A stretch of 6,497 bases of DNA, taken from contig JAAEMD010000067.1 in assembly GCA_024225875.1 (NCBI GenBank), positions 1-6,497 on the forward strand, given 5' to 3'. The notes under the pieces are model-generated. The model had not been told where the DNA came from. It saw nothing but the letters and a program-made list of their open reading frames with translations, and made no database searches. The position numbers were made by a program, and so were the translations under genes. Source of the stretch: a bacterium (GTDB taxonomy: Bacteria; Margulisbacteria; Marinamargulisbacteria; JAAEMD01). Shown piece by piece: positions 1-6,065 of this stretch. Positions within the stretch are counted from its first letter, which is position 1. Each line of letters begins with the position of its first letter.

Positions 1-39
1 ATTAAATTGATATTAATAGTTAGTATTGTTACCATCTAA

Positions 40-78
40 AATATGAGATGCCCGGAATGTATAGCTGGTACTCATATT
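40..78 (-). repeat. Inverted repeat overlapping the usher stop codon
   Basis: AATATGAG (40-47) and CTCATATT (71-78) are perfect 8-bp arms around a 23-nt loop; on the minus strand the second arm runs into TTTT. The stem is A+T-rich and the loop large, so it is at best a weak terminator for the operon. Nothing else is evident in positions 1-76; the fate of transcription beyond the window edge is unknown. Confidence 0.35.
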
Positions 79-3000
79 AATAGGCACTCTCATCCTTTAC
101 CTCGATATTATTAGAAGAACAGGCATTTTCACAAATACCACAGTTACTACATGGTGATAGATTAAAGTTTTTTTTCAAATAACCTTTAATAAAAGGGATT
201 CTTGATAACCTGTAGAGTAATTTCATGAATATTTTATTTTTTAACTTAGAGGTATTAACAACATTATTTATTATATTACTGGAAATCGTTCTTATTTCAT
301 TTTCTTTATTAACTGCTGATTTTTCGATTCTATCATTAACCCTGCCATAACTTACTCTGCTTCTTACCGGTGTAAAGAGTTCTTTAGCGTAAGAAAGTGT
401 TAATGCTTTCTTTTCTAACAATTCTTTAAAAGTGTAAACCACACTGCTGCTATCTCCATCATATAAAGTCTTTATAGTTACAACCGGGGAATCATTTGTT
501 ACATCTACTACTTTTTGCAGGATAGGAGCATACCCTTTTTTCTTTAATTGATCGGCCTCAAATTTTACTTTATATTCTCCTTTTGGAACTTTATGAAATA
601 GATAATAACCATCAAACAATGATCTTGTTTTCATCACTAACTTATCCTGCATATCGTACAGGTAAATATCAACACCTTCAATTGGCGTATCTTTTGTATT
701 GATTAAAATACCGTCAATATCTGAAACTTCAATGACCGGCACATTAATTATTAATGTAGAACCTGACTTTGTAGTAAATCGATAAGTATCTTTAACACTT
801 ACTAACATCAAATCACTGTCAATAGCATTCATACTTCCTAAAGAAATGCTGTAAACTTTGCCTGGAGCAAACCCTTTTTCAAATAAATGACCTTTGGAAT
901 CTGTTTTTTTCTTAGGATTAATATTTTTAAATTTCACTCCTTCTAATGGCTGGTCTATACCTGAATCAAATACATTATTGTTATTTTTATCCAAAAATAC
1001 ATGTAGTAATATCGCGCCTGTATTTCCTGACTGTGGGCTAAACATTAAATTATTATTAACTGGTATAATCGAAAAAGAATAATTAAAGTTAATCGATTGA
1101 CTATCTTTAGCACCAAAGGAATAACCTAAAGAGAAGTTGCCTGACTCTGAATGCCACCCAAACCGCAAAAAATAATTATCAATACTTGAATCATTTATAT
1201 TATTAAAATAATTACGTTGCCAGCCTGCTTCATAAAAATGCTCTATTGTTCGATAACTTAATACCAGATGTGTTTTATTCAGATTGAAATTATTTTCTAC
1301 ATCGTAACTGGCTATAGAACGAAAATTAAATCTGTTAAAAGGCATGTTTGCCTGTACTGTCAGTAATGAAGAGGGTTCTGAGTTATATCCTCTTATATAA
1401 TCACCACTTACGTTAAAGAAAAATTGACCGATCTTTTTGGAAAGTACCCAGGTGTATTGATTAAACACATTTTTTGAATTATCCTGCGGAACACTTCTTT
1501 GATAAAAAAATCGGATCGGTAATTTCCCGATTATACTGTGTTCAAATAAGGTGCTGTACCCTAAGTTCAAATAAGAGGATGCATATTGATTAAAAATGTA
1601 GGAGTTCTGATTTTGTATTGAACCAAACATTTTGTAATCAACTGCCCAGTCTGAATTTAACAGCCTGGTTTTAGCTGCTATACTATGAGCTGTGTTATAG
1701 TTGTTCAGCTGTTGTACGACTCTATATTTAAATAGCACATTTGACCATGTATTTGAAAGATCTAAAATAGAATAGGCTTCATTTTCTTTACTGGATTTTC
1801 CTTTTACTAAAGAAAACCCTGTCATAGCAGTGATATTCTTATTAACCCCATAGTAAATATTTGTTCCAAAATATGCTTTACTATCAATATCAGGATTTTC
1901 CCCAGTGCTGATCAACCTTATATTGTTTTCAAAAATACTGGATTCAATCGCAAACTCTCCTTCTTTTACTTTTGACTGACCAACAATAACCACTTTTGTT
2001 TCTTCACGGACCTGACCTTGTGGCCCATAAAACTTTAATAAAAATATATTTTTGCCTAAATTAACATTATTTACAGTGAACTTATATCGATCAACCTGTG
2101 AATTTGCTACATAATTAATTAAGCTTCCATAGTGGTATAGTTCTACATCCCAGCCAGGTATTATTGTGCCTTCAATGAAAATATCAGCTTTATTATTAAT
2201 ATTTAGATTTGATAAGGTTGATATTTTTACTCCGCGTCCTCTTGTAGCTTTATGTATCAGGTCATTCTGGTTTAATACAACGTCTCCAAACTCAAGCTGC
2301 TTAATTTCTTTAATCGGAAACTCATCGGTTTCTGTTTTTTTGAAACTCAAATTAATTAAACGTCTTGAATTTCCATCGCCCTTATCATAATAAGACCATG
2401 CCGTATCATATCCATAAAATTGATTATGACCGCTAAGAGTATAGCTAAAAACCCCGTTGCTCTTTTTACTACCTGTACTGGAATTATAGTTTGAATTAAT
2501 ATCAATAAAAGGTGCAGAAAACCTGGTTTTGTCATTTTTTACCGGCACATCCGGCTCACATGATTCTCCTGCACTTGATTTTGCCAGTGCAGCTCTTCTT
2601 TCTCGCTTTTCCTTATTGATGGTTATTGGCAGTTGAGCGTCTGTATATACAGTAAGAGTTAATTGCAATCGATCAAAAATAAGCTTTAAGGGTACCCATC
2701 TGGACAGAGCTTCCTGTTCAAGATAAATATCATTTTCTTTTATGAAAACGTCTTTTTTATCTATCTTTGATTCATTGCTGTTACAATGAAAAACAAGCTT
2801 TTCAGCATCTAAATACACTTCTTTATTTTCAGTGCCAAACCATCCGTGTACAGATTTAGATTCCATATCAACTGTAACAGGGATTTTTAAAGCCTTGAAT
2901 AAAGCGGATAAAGGGATGTATTTTTTTTTGCTGCTATCCTGATATATGATTATTCCATCAGAAACTTCATTGTTATCAAAAATTATATTTGTGATAACCA

Positions 3001-3082
3001 GGTCTAGTTCTGCCATAAGATTAGCAGGGCATAAATATAAGATTATTATAACAATAATAATAAATAATTTATTCTTACGCAC
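77..3082 (-). CDS. Outer-membrane usher-like fibre assembly protein with SdrD-B/carboxypeptidase-regulatory-like C-terminal domains and a four-Cys tail
   Basis: Probable outer-membrane platform that accepts chaperone-subunit complexes and secretes the DUF4402 fibre. Residues 1-24 are a signal peptide (basic RKNK, hydrophobic core, likely cut after NLMA). Residues 25-155 form two similar lobes (YIPLSALFKALKIPVTVD; SRWVPLKLIFDRLQLTLTV), then a charged linker (KEKRERRAALAK). About 190-690 is beta-barrel-like alternating sequence, with an inserted sandwich near 300-370 (PGWDVELYHYG, FYGPQGQVREE) as in usher-like proteins. Residues 690-785 are SdrD-B-like (FLDKNNNNVFDSGIDQPLEG, a DxNxN calcium-loop pattern) and 786-870 carboxypeptidase-regulatory-like (PIEGVDIYLYD, FDGYYLF, PKGEYKV). 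A basic extension runs from 872 to 977, then Cys978, 981, 984 and 988 in CX2CX2CX3C spacing. The start is GTG, 10 nt after the chaperone stop, with no clear ribosome-binding site; an in-frame TAG lies just upstream. The usher role rests on architecture plus the chaperone and pilin neighbours. Last gene of the operon in view. Confidence 0.8.
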   Translation of the reverse strand: MRKNKLFIIIVIIILYLCPANLMAELDLVITNIIFDNNEVSDGIIIYQDSSKKKYIPLSALFKALKIPVTVDMESKSVHGWFGTENKEVYLDAEKLVFHCNSNESKIDKKDVFIKENDIYLEQEALSRWVPLKLIFDRLQLTLTVYTDAQLPITINKEKRERRAALAKSSAGESCEPDVPVKNDKTRFSAPFIDINSNYNSSTGSKKSNGVFSYTLSGHNQFYGYDTAWSYYDKGDGNSRRLINLSFKKTETDEFPIKEIKQLEFGDVVLNQNDLIHKATRGRGVKISTLSNLNINNKADIFIEGTIIPGWDVELYHYGSLINYVANSQVDRYKFTVNNVNLGKNIFLLKFYGPQGQVREETKVVIVGQSKVKEGEFAIESSIFENNIRLISTGENPDIDSKAYFGTNIYYGVNKNITAMTGFSLVKGKSSKENEAYSILDLSNTWSNVLFKYRVVQQLNNYNTAHSIAAKTRLLNSDWAVDYKMFGSIQNQNSYIFNQYASSYLNLGYSTLFEHSIIGKLPIRFFYQRSVPQDNSKNVFNQYTWVLSKKIGQFFFNVSGDYIRGYNSEPSSLLTVQANMPFNRFNFRSIASYDVENNFNLNKTHLVLSYRTIEHFYEAGWQRNYFNNINDSSIDNYFLRFGWHSESGNFSLGYSFGAKDSQSINFNYSFSIIPVNNNLMFSPQSGNTGAILLHVFLDKNNNNVFDSGIDQPLEGVKFKNINPKKKTDSKGHLFEKGFAPGKVYSISLGSMNAIDSDLMLVSVKDTYRFTTKSGSTLIINVPVIEVSDIDGILINTKDTPIEGVDIYLYDMQDKLVMKTRSLFDGYYLFHKVPKGEYKVKFEADQLKKKGYAPILQKVVDVTNDSPVVTIKTLYDGDSSSVVYTFKELLEKKALTLSYAKELFTPVRSRVSYGRVNDRIEKSAVNKENEIRTISSNIINNVVNTSKLKNKIFMKLLYRLSRIPFIKGYLKKNFNLSPCSNCGICENACSSNNIEVKDESAY

Positions 3083-3092
3083 AGGATGTTTT

Positions 3093-3917
3093 TTAATAAT
3101 CTACTTTATGGCTGAATTTAGATGTAGTATTTTTCTTGTCTTTTTGTTGCTCATTATAATAGATAGTAAGCGTTTTATTTTTAAGACTTGACATTTTAAC
3201 AGTTGTTTTTAGTCTTGAGTCCTGGTATAGCCTGATTGTAAGTATACGTTTTTTTAAAGGAGCAAAAATATTTATATTTCTTGCTATGCCAATTTTTTGA
3301 TCACCAAGAAAGATATCTAAATCACCTCTGGATGAACTTGATCCTTTTCTTAACAGAGTTACTTTAAGATGGGGTGTTTTATCTTTAAGAATAACTTTTG
3401 AAGAAACAATAGATGTTGTATGTGATAGTTTTCCTTTTTGAAGAATTACAGGAATAGACATGCCCATAAGAGCTGAAATATTAATACGCATACCCTCAGA
3501 ACTGCTTTGCACTTTATTTTTCTTTGCGTCTAAATTTTCAACCTCACTAATTAATAAATGAGACCTGTATTCGCCTGTTTCTGCTATTTGAAAAGCGGCA
3601 TTTTTTTTAAAGAGCCGTATTGTTTGAGTTTCACGCGGCTTTAATGAAAATGATCGTGGGCTCATATGTAAAAATGGTTTTGCAAACTTTATTTCCTGAT
3701 CATTTTTTGCTTTTTTATAAGAACCGTCTGATAATTGAAGGTAATTAATGAAACTGGTTCTGTATCGTTTATGTTTTTTTGAAGTGTTTGTTACTTCTAT
3801 TGCTTTAGATTTAATGTTTTGATTTAATTTTAGATATGTATCAGGTAACAGAATATTGGCATTACTGTATTGAGTAAAAGCTGTCCAGAACAGAAATATA
3901 AAAAATAATTTGCGCAT
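3093..3917 (-). CDS. PapD-like periplasmic fimbrial chaperone
   Basis: 274-residue periplasmic chaperone expected to cap and fold the DUF4402 subunits by donor-strand complementation and deliver them to the usher. Residues 1-20 are a signal peptide (MRKLFFIFLF, likely cut after SNA). The N-terminal Ig-like domain carries family hallmarks: an opening strand NILLPDTYLKL, VTNTS near 42-46, PRSFSLKPRETQTIRLF at 87-103, GEYRSHLLI at 115-123 and SIPVILQKGKL at 154-164. The second Ig-like domain runs from about 165 to 255 (LKVTLLRKGSSSSRGDLDI, LTIRLY, LTIYY). The last 20 residues are a Lys-rich tail ending KVDY, beyond the usual fold. There are no cysteines, so no disulfide stabilises it. The ATG start has a strong AGAGGAG site 6 nt upstream. 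The gene follows the tandem pilin gene by 72 nt and precedes the usher by 10 nt. Family assignment is firm; partner specificity is inferred from the neighbours. Confidence 0.88.
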   Translation of the reverse strand: MRKLFFIFLFWTAFTQYSNANILLPDTYLKLNQNIKSKAIEVTNTSKKHKRYRTSFINYLQLSDGSYKKAKNDQEIKFAKPFLHMSPRSFSLKPRETQTIRLFKKNAAFQIAETGEYRSHLLISEVENLDAKKNKVQSSSEGMRINISALMGMSIPVILQKGKLSHTTSIVSSKVILKDKTPHLKVTLLRKGSSSSRGDLDIFLGDQKIGIARNINIFAPLKKRILTIRLYQDSRLKTTVKMSSLKNKTLTIYYNEQQKDKKNTTSKFSHKVDY

Positions 3918-3923
3918 TTTTTT

Positions 3924-3930
3924 CTCCTCT
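3924..3930 (-). promoter_or_regulatory. Ribosome-binding site of the chaperone gene
   Basis: AGAGGAG on the minus strand, 6 nt before the chaperone ATG. It is the strongest such site in the operon and fixes that start. The spacer is a run of A (seven A including the A of ATG), so slippage there would change the spacing. Another AAAAGGAG (3988-3981) lies just after the tandem-pilin stop, but no convincing gene uses it. Confidence 0.7.
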
Positions 3931-3989
3931 AAGATTAATTTTTTGATTTGATATATTTATCTCCAGGAAATTTTTCAATTCTCCTTTTA

Positions 3990-4949
3990 TTAATAATTAA
4001 CATTAATGATATAGGTTCCACTATAATGACCGGGAACTTGATTTGGGCCGAAGGTAAGACGGGCTCTTACGTTTATATTTAGTTGTCCATCGATTGTATC
4101 AAGTGTTTCTGGCGATGCAAACCCTGTAAAATTAGTAAGTTGAATATCTGTGCCAGGGCCGCTTAAGGTATCTCCTGTGCTTGTAGTAATATGCACTGTT
4201 GCGCCCGGTGTCCCTGAAATTCTAAATTTTCCTGGCTGGCTCAGGCCTGAGAACTCTGATATACCTGATATATTATCCATGCCTGAGTTCCGGAGCCTTA
4301 CTGTTCCTCCAGCAGGATCTACACCTATAATTCCAAATAAAAGCTCCTGTCTTTCTTCAATTCCAATAGTGCCAGGGGATACTATCTCAACAGAGATTAT
4401 TTGTGTCGTTGATAATACCCAGTTATTATTTTCACCAAGAGGTATTGGATCTAAATATTTAGATCTAATATAATAAGTTCCAGAATAGGTTCCCTGTGTT
4501 TGTGAAGCAGCTATCGTAAAATTGGCAGCATTATTTATAATTAGAATCCCTGTTGAATCTACCTGAACACTTCCATTATTTCGTTTATATTTATCAATCG
4601 TAATATCAACACCTGGACCTGAAAGTGTTGCATCTCCGTAAATTTGAGTTCTTACCTGGGAGTCAGGTACAGCTGTAATTTGATACTGCCCTGCAAAAGA
4701 AGTCCCGGTTACAGGGACTCCATCACCGGTTTTTAAATTTACTATTCCTGATACTATATTTTGTGTATATGTGCTGATTAAAGTGCCTTGTCCAATTTGA
4801 CCTGAAGAAGTATTTCCTGCAGGTGTTATCTGGATAGCATTTGGGCCAGCATAAAGGTTAATAGTGCTGAACAATAATAAAGATACTAATACGGTATATT
4901 TTATAAACAATAAAACACTCTTCTTTTGCAGGTTAGAAACAGTAATCAA
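3990..4949 (-). CDS. Tandem DUF4402 protein, candidate fibre tip or minor subunit
   Basis: 319-residue secreted protein with two pilin-like DUF4402 domains. The signal peptide is about residues 1-34 (core near 17-33, cut near LYA|GP). Domain 1 (about 36-164) has LSGPGVDITI and ends YSGTYYIRSKY. Domain 2 (about 180-319) shows the full pattern: LLFGIIGVDPAGGTVRL, KFRISGTPGATVHIT, LSGPGTDIQL and the terminal YSGTYIINVNY. Domain 1 lacks the conserved N-terminal donor-type strand and the FGIIxVDxxGG block of domain 2 and of the single-domain neighbour. By analogy with two-domain tip adhesins such as CsuE it may sit at the fibre tip (inference). The TTG at 4949 follows an in-frame TAA directly and has no ribosome-binding site, so translation may depend on the pilin stop 13 nt upstream. 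An alternative TTG at 4910-4908 (residue 14) has AAGAAGAG 7 nt upstream and would leave a 21-residue signal peptide; the start is therefore unsettled. Confidence 0.8.
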   Translation of the reverse strand: MITVSNLQKKSVLLFIKYTVLVSLLLFSTINLYAGPNAIQITPAGNTSSGQIGQGTLISTYTQNIVSGIVNLKTGDGVPVTGTSFAGQYQITAVPDSQVRTQIYGDATLSGPGVDITIDKYKRNNGSVQVDSTGILIINNAANFTIAASQTQGTYSGTYYIRSKYLDPIPLGENNNWVLSTTQIISVEIVSPGTIGIEERQELLFGIIGVDPAGGTVRLRNSGMDNISGISEFSGLSQPGKFRISGTPGATVHITTSTGDTLSGPGTDIQLTNFTGFASPETLDTIDGQLNINVRARLTFGPNQVPGHYSGTYIINVNY

Positions 4950-4962
4950 TTAGTCAGCTGTA

Positions 4963-5451
4963 TTAATAGTTCACCTCAACTGTATATGTTCCAGTATATG
5001 AACCGACAGTCTGGGTGGCACCTACAACAAGCTCTGCTCCAACGTCTAATGGATCAGTACCTGAGGAGGTTAATGAAGCTGTATTTGTATTTGTAATACC
5101 TGTAACATTAAGTGCCATATCTGGTCCCGGGCCTGTTAAAGTACCATTTGTATATGTGATAGTTAGTGATTGTCCAGGTGTTGATGAAATGCTTAAAACA
5201 CCTTTAGATTTAGTGCCTGTTAATTCATAGGATAAAGGGCCGCTGATAGCACCTTGATTAGTTAAAACTACTGTTCCACCTGTCGCATCAACCGCTATTA
5301 TTCCAAAATTCATTGCCGTTGTTTCAGATATGCCGATTTTAGCATTGATAACTGCCGATGCACTACCATTTATAGATGCAGCATAAATTTGTGTGCTTGA
5401 AATACCAACTGCTAATATAACTATGTATAAACATATTTTATTAATTTTCAT
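4963..5451 (-). CDS. DUF4402 single-domain subunit, probable major pilin
   Basis: 162-residue secreted protein, first gene of the operon and therefore a good candidate for the abundant shaft subunit. Residues 1-24 are a signal peptide (MKINKICLYI, cut after IYA). The mature protein opens with SASAVINAKIGI, a strand of alternating small and hydrophobic residues suited to donor-strand exchange. The DUF4402 pattern follows: MNFGIIAVDATGGTVVL (47-63), GVLSISSTPGQSLTITY (84-100), LTGPGPDMALNV (105-116), LVVGATQTVGSYTGTYTVEV (141-160) and a C-terminal NY. It lacks Cys apart from one in the signal peptide. The ATG is preceded by AAGGAG at 5463-5468, 11 nt away, slightly long but clear. Domain identity is well supported. 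The role as shaft pilin comes from its place next to the chaperone and usher and is not shown by the sequence itself. Confidence 0.85.
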   Translation of the reverse strand: MKINKICLYIVILAVGISSTQIYAASINGSASAVINAKIGISETTAMNFGIIAVDATGGTVVLTNQGAISGPLSYELTGTKSKGVLSISSTPGQSLTITYTNGTLTGPGPDMALNVTGITNTNTASLTSSGTDPLDVGAELVVGATQTVGSYTGTYTVEVNY

Positions 5452-5570
5452 AACTGTTCATTCTCCTTATTATTTATTAATTGTTATTTATTATTTTTTT
5501 TATTTACTGATATTCTTATTTATTCCCTTTTTAATTTATTTTAAACATTTACATTTTATAAATTTGAAAT
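5452..5570 (-). other. A+T-rich untranslated leader of the fibre operon, with ribosome-binding site
   Basis: Predicted 5' leader of the pilin mRNA. Read on the minus strand it is almost pure A/T with repeated AATAA/TAAATAA units, so stop codons are dense in all frames and it encodes nothing. The only G-rich element is AAGGAG at 5463-5468, the ribosome-binding site of the pilin gene. I see no stable hairpin or recognisable riboswitch. Its limits depend on the promoter call. Confidence 0.4.
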
Positions 5571-5576
5571 TTCTAT

Positions 5577-5605
5577 CTTATATATCTTAAATATAGTCGT
5601 ATCAA
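5577..5605 (-). promoter_or_regulatory. Sigma70-type promoter candidate for the fibre operon
   Basis: On the minus strand, TTGATA (-35, 5605-5600) and TATAAG (-10, 5582-5577) are separated by exactly 17 nt; each matches the consensus at 5 of 6 positions. The predicted start of transcription is near 5570, giving a leader of about 119 nt before the pilin ATG. The surroundings are very A+T-rich, so a chance match is possible. Confidence 0.5.
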
Positions 5606-5622
5606 ATTCAGTTTATTTGTTA

Positions 5623-5791
5623 CTGCTGACTAAGCAGAGGCCGACGTCCCTTTCTTCTTCTTAGTATATTGTCGTGTAAAGTAAGAAAAAAAACCAGGGA
5701 ATTTTTTTATTTTTTCTATAGCGGCTACAAATTGAACTGTCCGTTTAAACGGCTGAGTGCAGTTTCACAAGCGCACATGAAACCCACCTGA
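5623..5791. other. Compositionally distinct intergenic segment with hairpins, possible dispersed element or gene remnant
   Basis: It is less A+T-rich than its flanks. It contains a perfect 5-bp-stem hairpin (CTGCT/AGCAG, 5623-5637), the 12-bp palindrome at 5741-5752 and a 6-bp inverted repeat GTTTCA/TGAAAC (5762-5767 and 5778-5783). One frame is open on each strand across most of it: plus 5630-5788 (53 codons, ending GYKLNCPFKR..AHMKPT) and minus 5764-5633 (44 codons, QPFKRTVQFVAAIEKIKKFP inside). Neither has a good start and ribosome-binding site at its upstream end, so neither is called a gene. No terminal inverted repeats or target duplication are evident. Confidence 0.35.
5741..5752. repeat. 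Perfect 12-bp palindrome CCGTTTAAACGG
   Basis: CCGTTTAAACGG reads the same on both strands and sits in the middle of the divergent region. It lies more than 130 bp upstream of the pilin -35 box and about 200 bp upstream of the macrodomain promoter candidate, far for a classical operator. It could be a protein-binding site or part of a structured repeat. Confidence 0.6.
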
Positions 5792-5949
5792 ATTGTTTTG
5801 TTTTTTTAAGGAAGCTGTGATACAGAGTGCTGATGCCTTGCTTTAAGGTTAATTTAATAAGTTTGACAGCACTGTTTTCTATTCTGGATTCACTACAGCT
5901 GTTGATTGAAATAAATACTGTATTTTACGCCTGCTTGAAATAATGTATA

Positions 5950-5978
5950 TTCACAGGAAAGCCATTGAAAGATAGAAT
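5950..5978 (+). promoter_or_regulatory. Sigma70-type promoter candidate for the macrodomain gene
   Basis: TTCACA (5950-5955) and TAGAAT (5973-5978) are 17 nt apart, each matching the consensus at 5 of 6 positions. Transcription would begin near 5985, leaving a leader of about 80 nt before GTG 6066. A perfect TTGACA at 5863-5868 lies further upstream but has no good -10 at proper spacing. Confidence 0.4.
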
Positions 5979-5990
5979 ATTTATTCCTGC

Positions 5991-6006
5991 CTCTAACAAA
6001 TTAGAG
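5991..6006 (+). repeat. Short hairpin in the macrodomain gene leader
   Basis: CTCTAA and TTAGAG form a perfect 6-bp stem around a CAAA loop. It would lie at the very 5' end of the predicted transcript, where such stems can stabilise mRNA. No T-tract follows, so it is not a terminator. A second inverted repeat, GATAA-GA-TTATC (6009-6020), follows directly. Confidence 0.35.
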
Positions 6007-6033
6007 TGGATAAGATTATCTGAATTATCTTTA

Positions 6034-6039
6034 AAGGAG
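6034..6039 (+). promoter_or_regulatory. Displaced ribosome-binding site upstream of the macrodomain gene
   Basis: AAGGAG is a near-perfect Shine-Dalgarno but lies 26 nt before the GTG at 6066. At normal spacing (5 nt) it faces TTG at 6045-6047, whose next codon is TAA. That TTG is in the same frame as the macrodomain. Confidence 0.5.
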
Positions 6040-6065
6040 TCTGTTTGTAAAAAAACAATAAATCA

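Larger units (their letters stand above)
5452..6065. other. Divergent intergenic region between fibre operon and macrodomain gene
   Basis: A 614-bp stretch without a convincing gene. From left to right it holds the pilin leader and promoter (to 5605), a segment richer in G+C with hairpins and a palindrome (5623-5791), a mixed region with one 36-codon frame of doubtful status (5833-5943), a promoter candidate for the macrodomain gene (5950-5978), a short hairpin (5991-6006) and the start region of that gene. I found no tRNA, CRISPR repeat, insertion-sequence ends or known riboswitch. Confidence 0.7.

Noticed and set aside
13..75. 20-codon minus-strand frame starting just after the usher stop and ending in NY like the pilins
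   Set aside because: Too short, with no good ribosome-binding site and no DUF4402 motif; the shared TATTAATA at the ends is A+T-rich chance.
894..1082. Plus-strand open frame of 62 codons, and similar ones at 2166-2390, 2946-3191, 4150-4473, 5015-5230 and 5393-5590
   Set aside because: Each lies opposite a well-supported minus-strand gene or in the low-complexity leader. None has a family motif or a credible ribosome-binding site.
3029..3031. Cys18 in the usher signal peptide as a lipoprotein cysteine
   Set aside because: The context LYLC lacks the small residue at -1, and a standard signal peptidase I site (NLMA) follows.
3866..3978. TTG-started minus-strand frame of about 38 codons between the tandem pilin and chaperone genes, behind an AAAAGGAG
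   Set aside because: The ribosome-binding site is only 2 nt from the TTG, the frame overlaps the chaperone gene out of frame, and the peptide has no recognisable feature.
5826..5873. 7-bp inverted repeat AGTGCTG/CAGCACT as a terminator or operator
   Set aside because: The loop is 34 nt, there is no T-tract and no gene ends nearby; expected by chance at this length.
5953..5975. Resemblance to the first half of a GEMM cyclic-di-GMP riboswitch (CACAGGAAAGCCATTGAAAG)
   Set aside because: The conserved GACGCAAAGCC part and the second stem are absent, and the segment overlaps the promoter candidate.
6009..6030. GATAAGATTATC..ATTATC as a Fur box before the macrodomain gene
   Set aside because: The spacing of the hexamers does not fit the 19-bp Fur consensus, and the region is A+T-rich.
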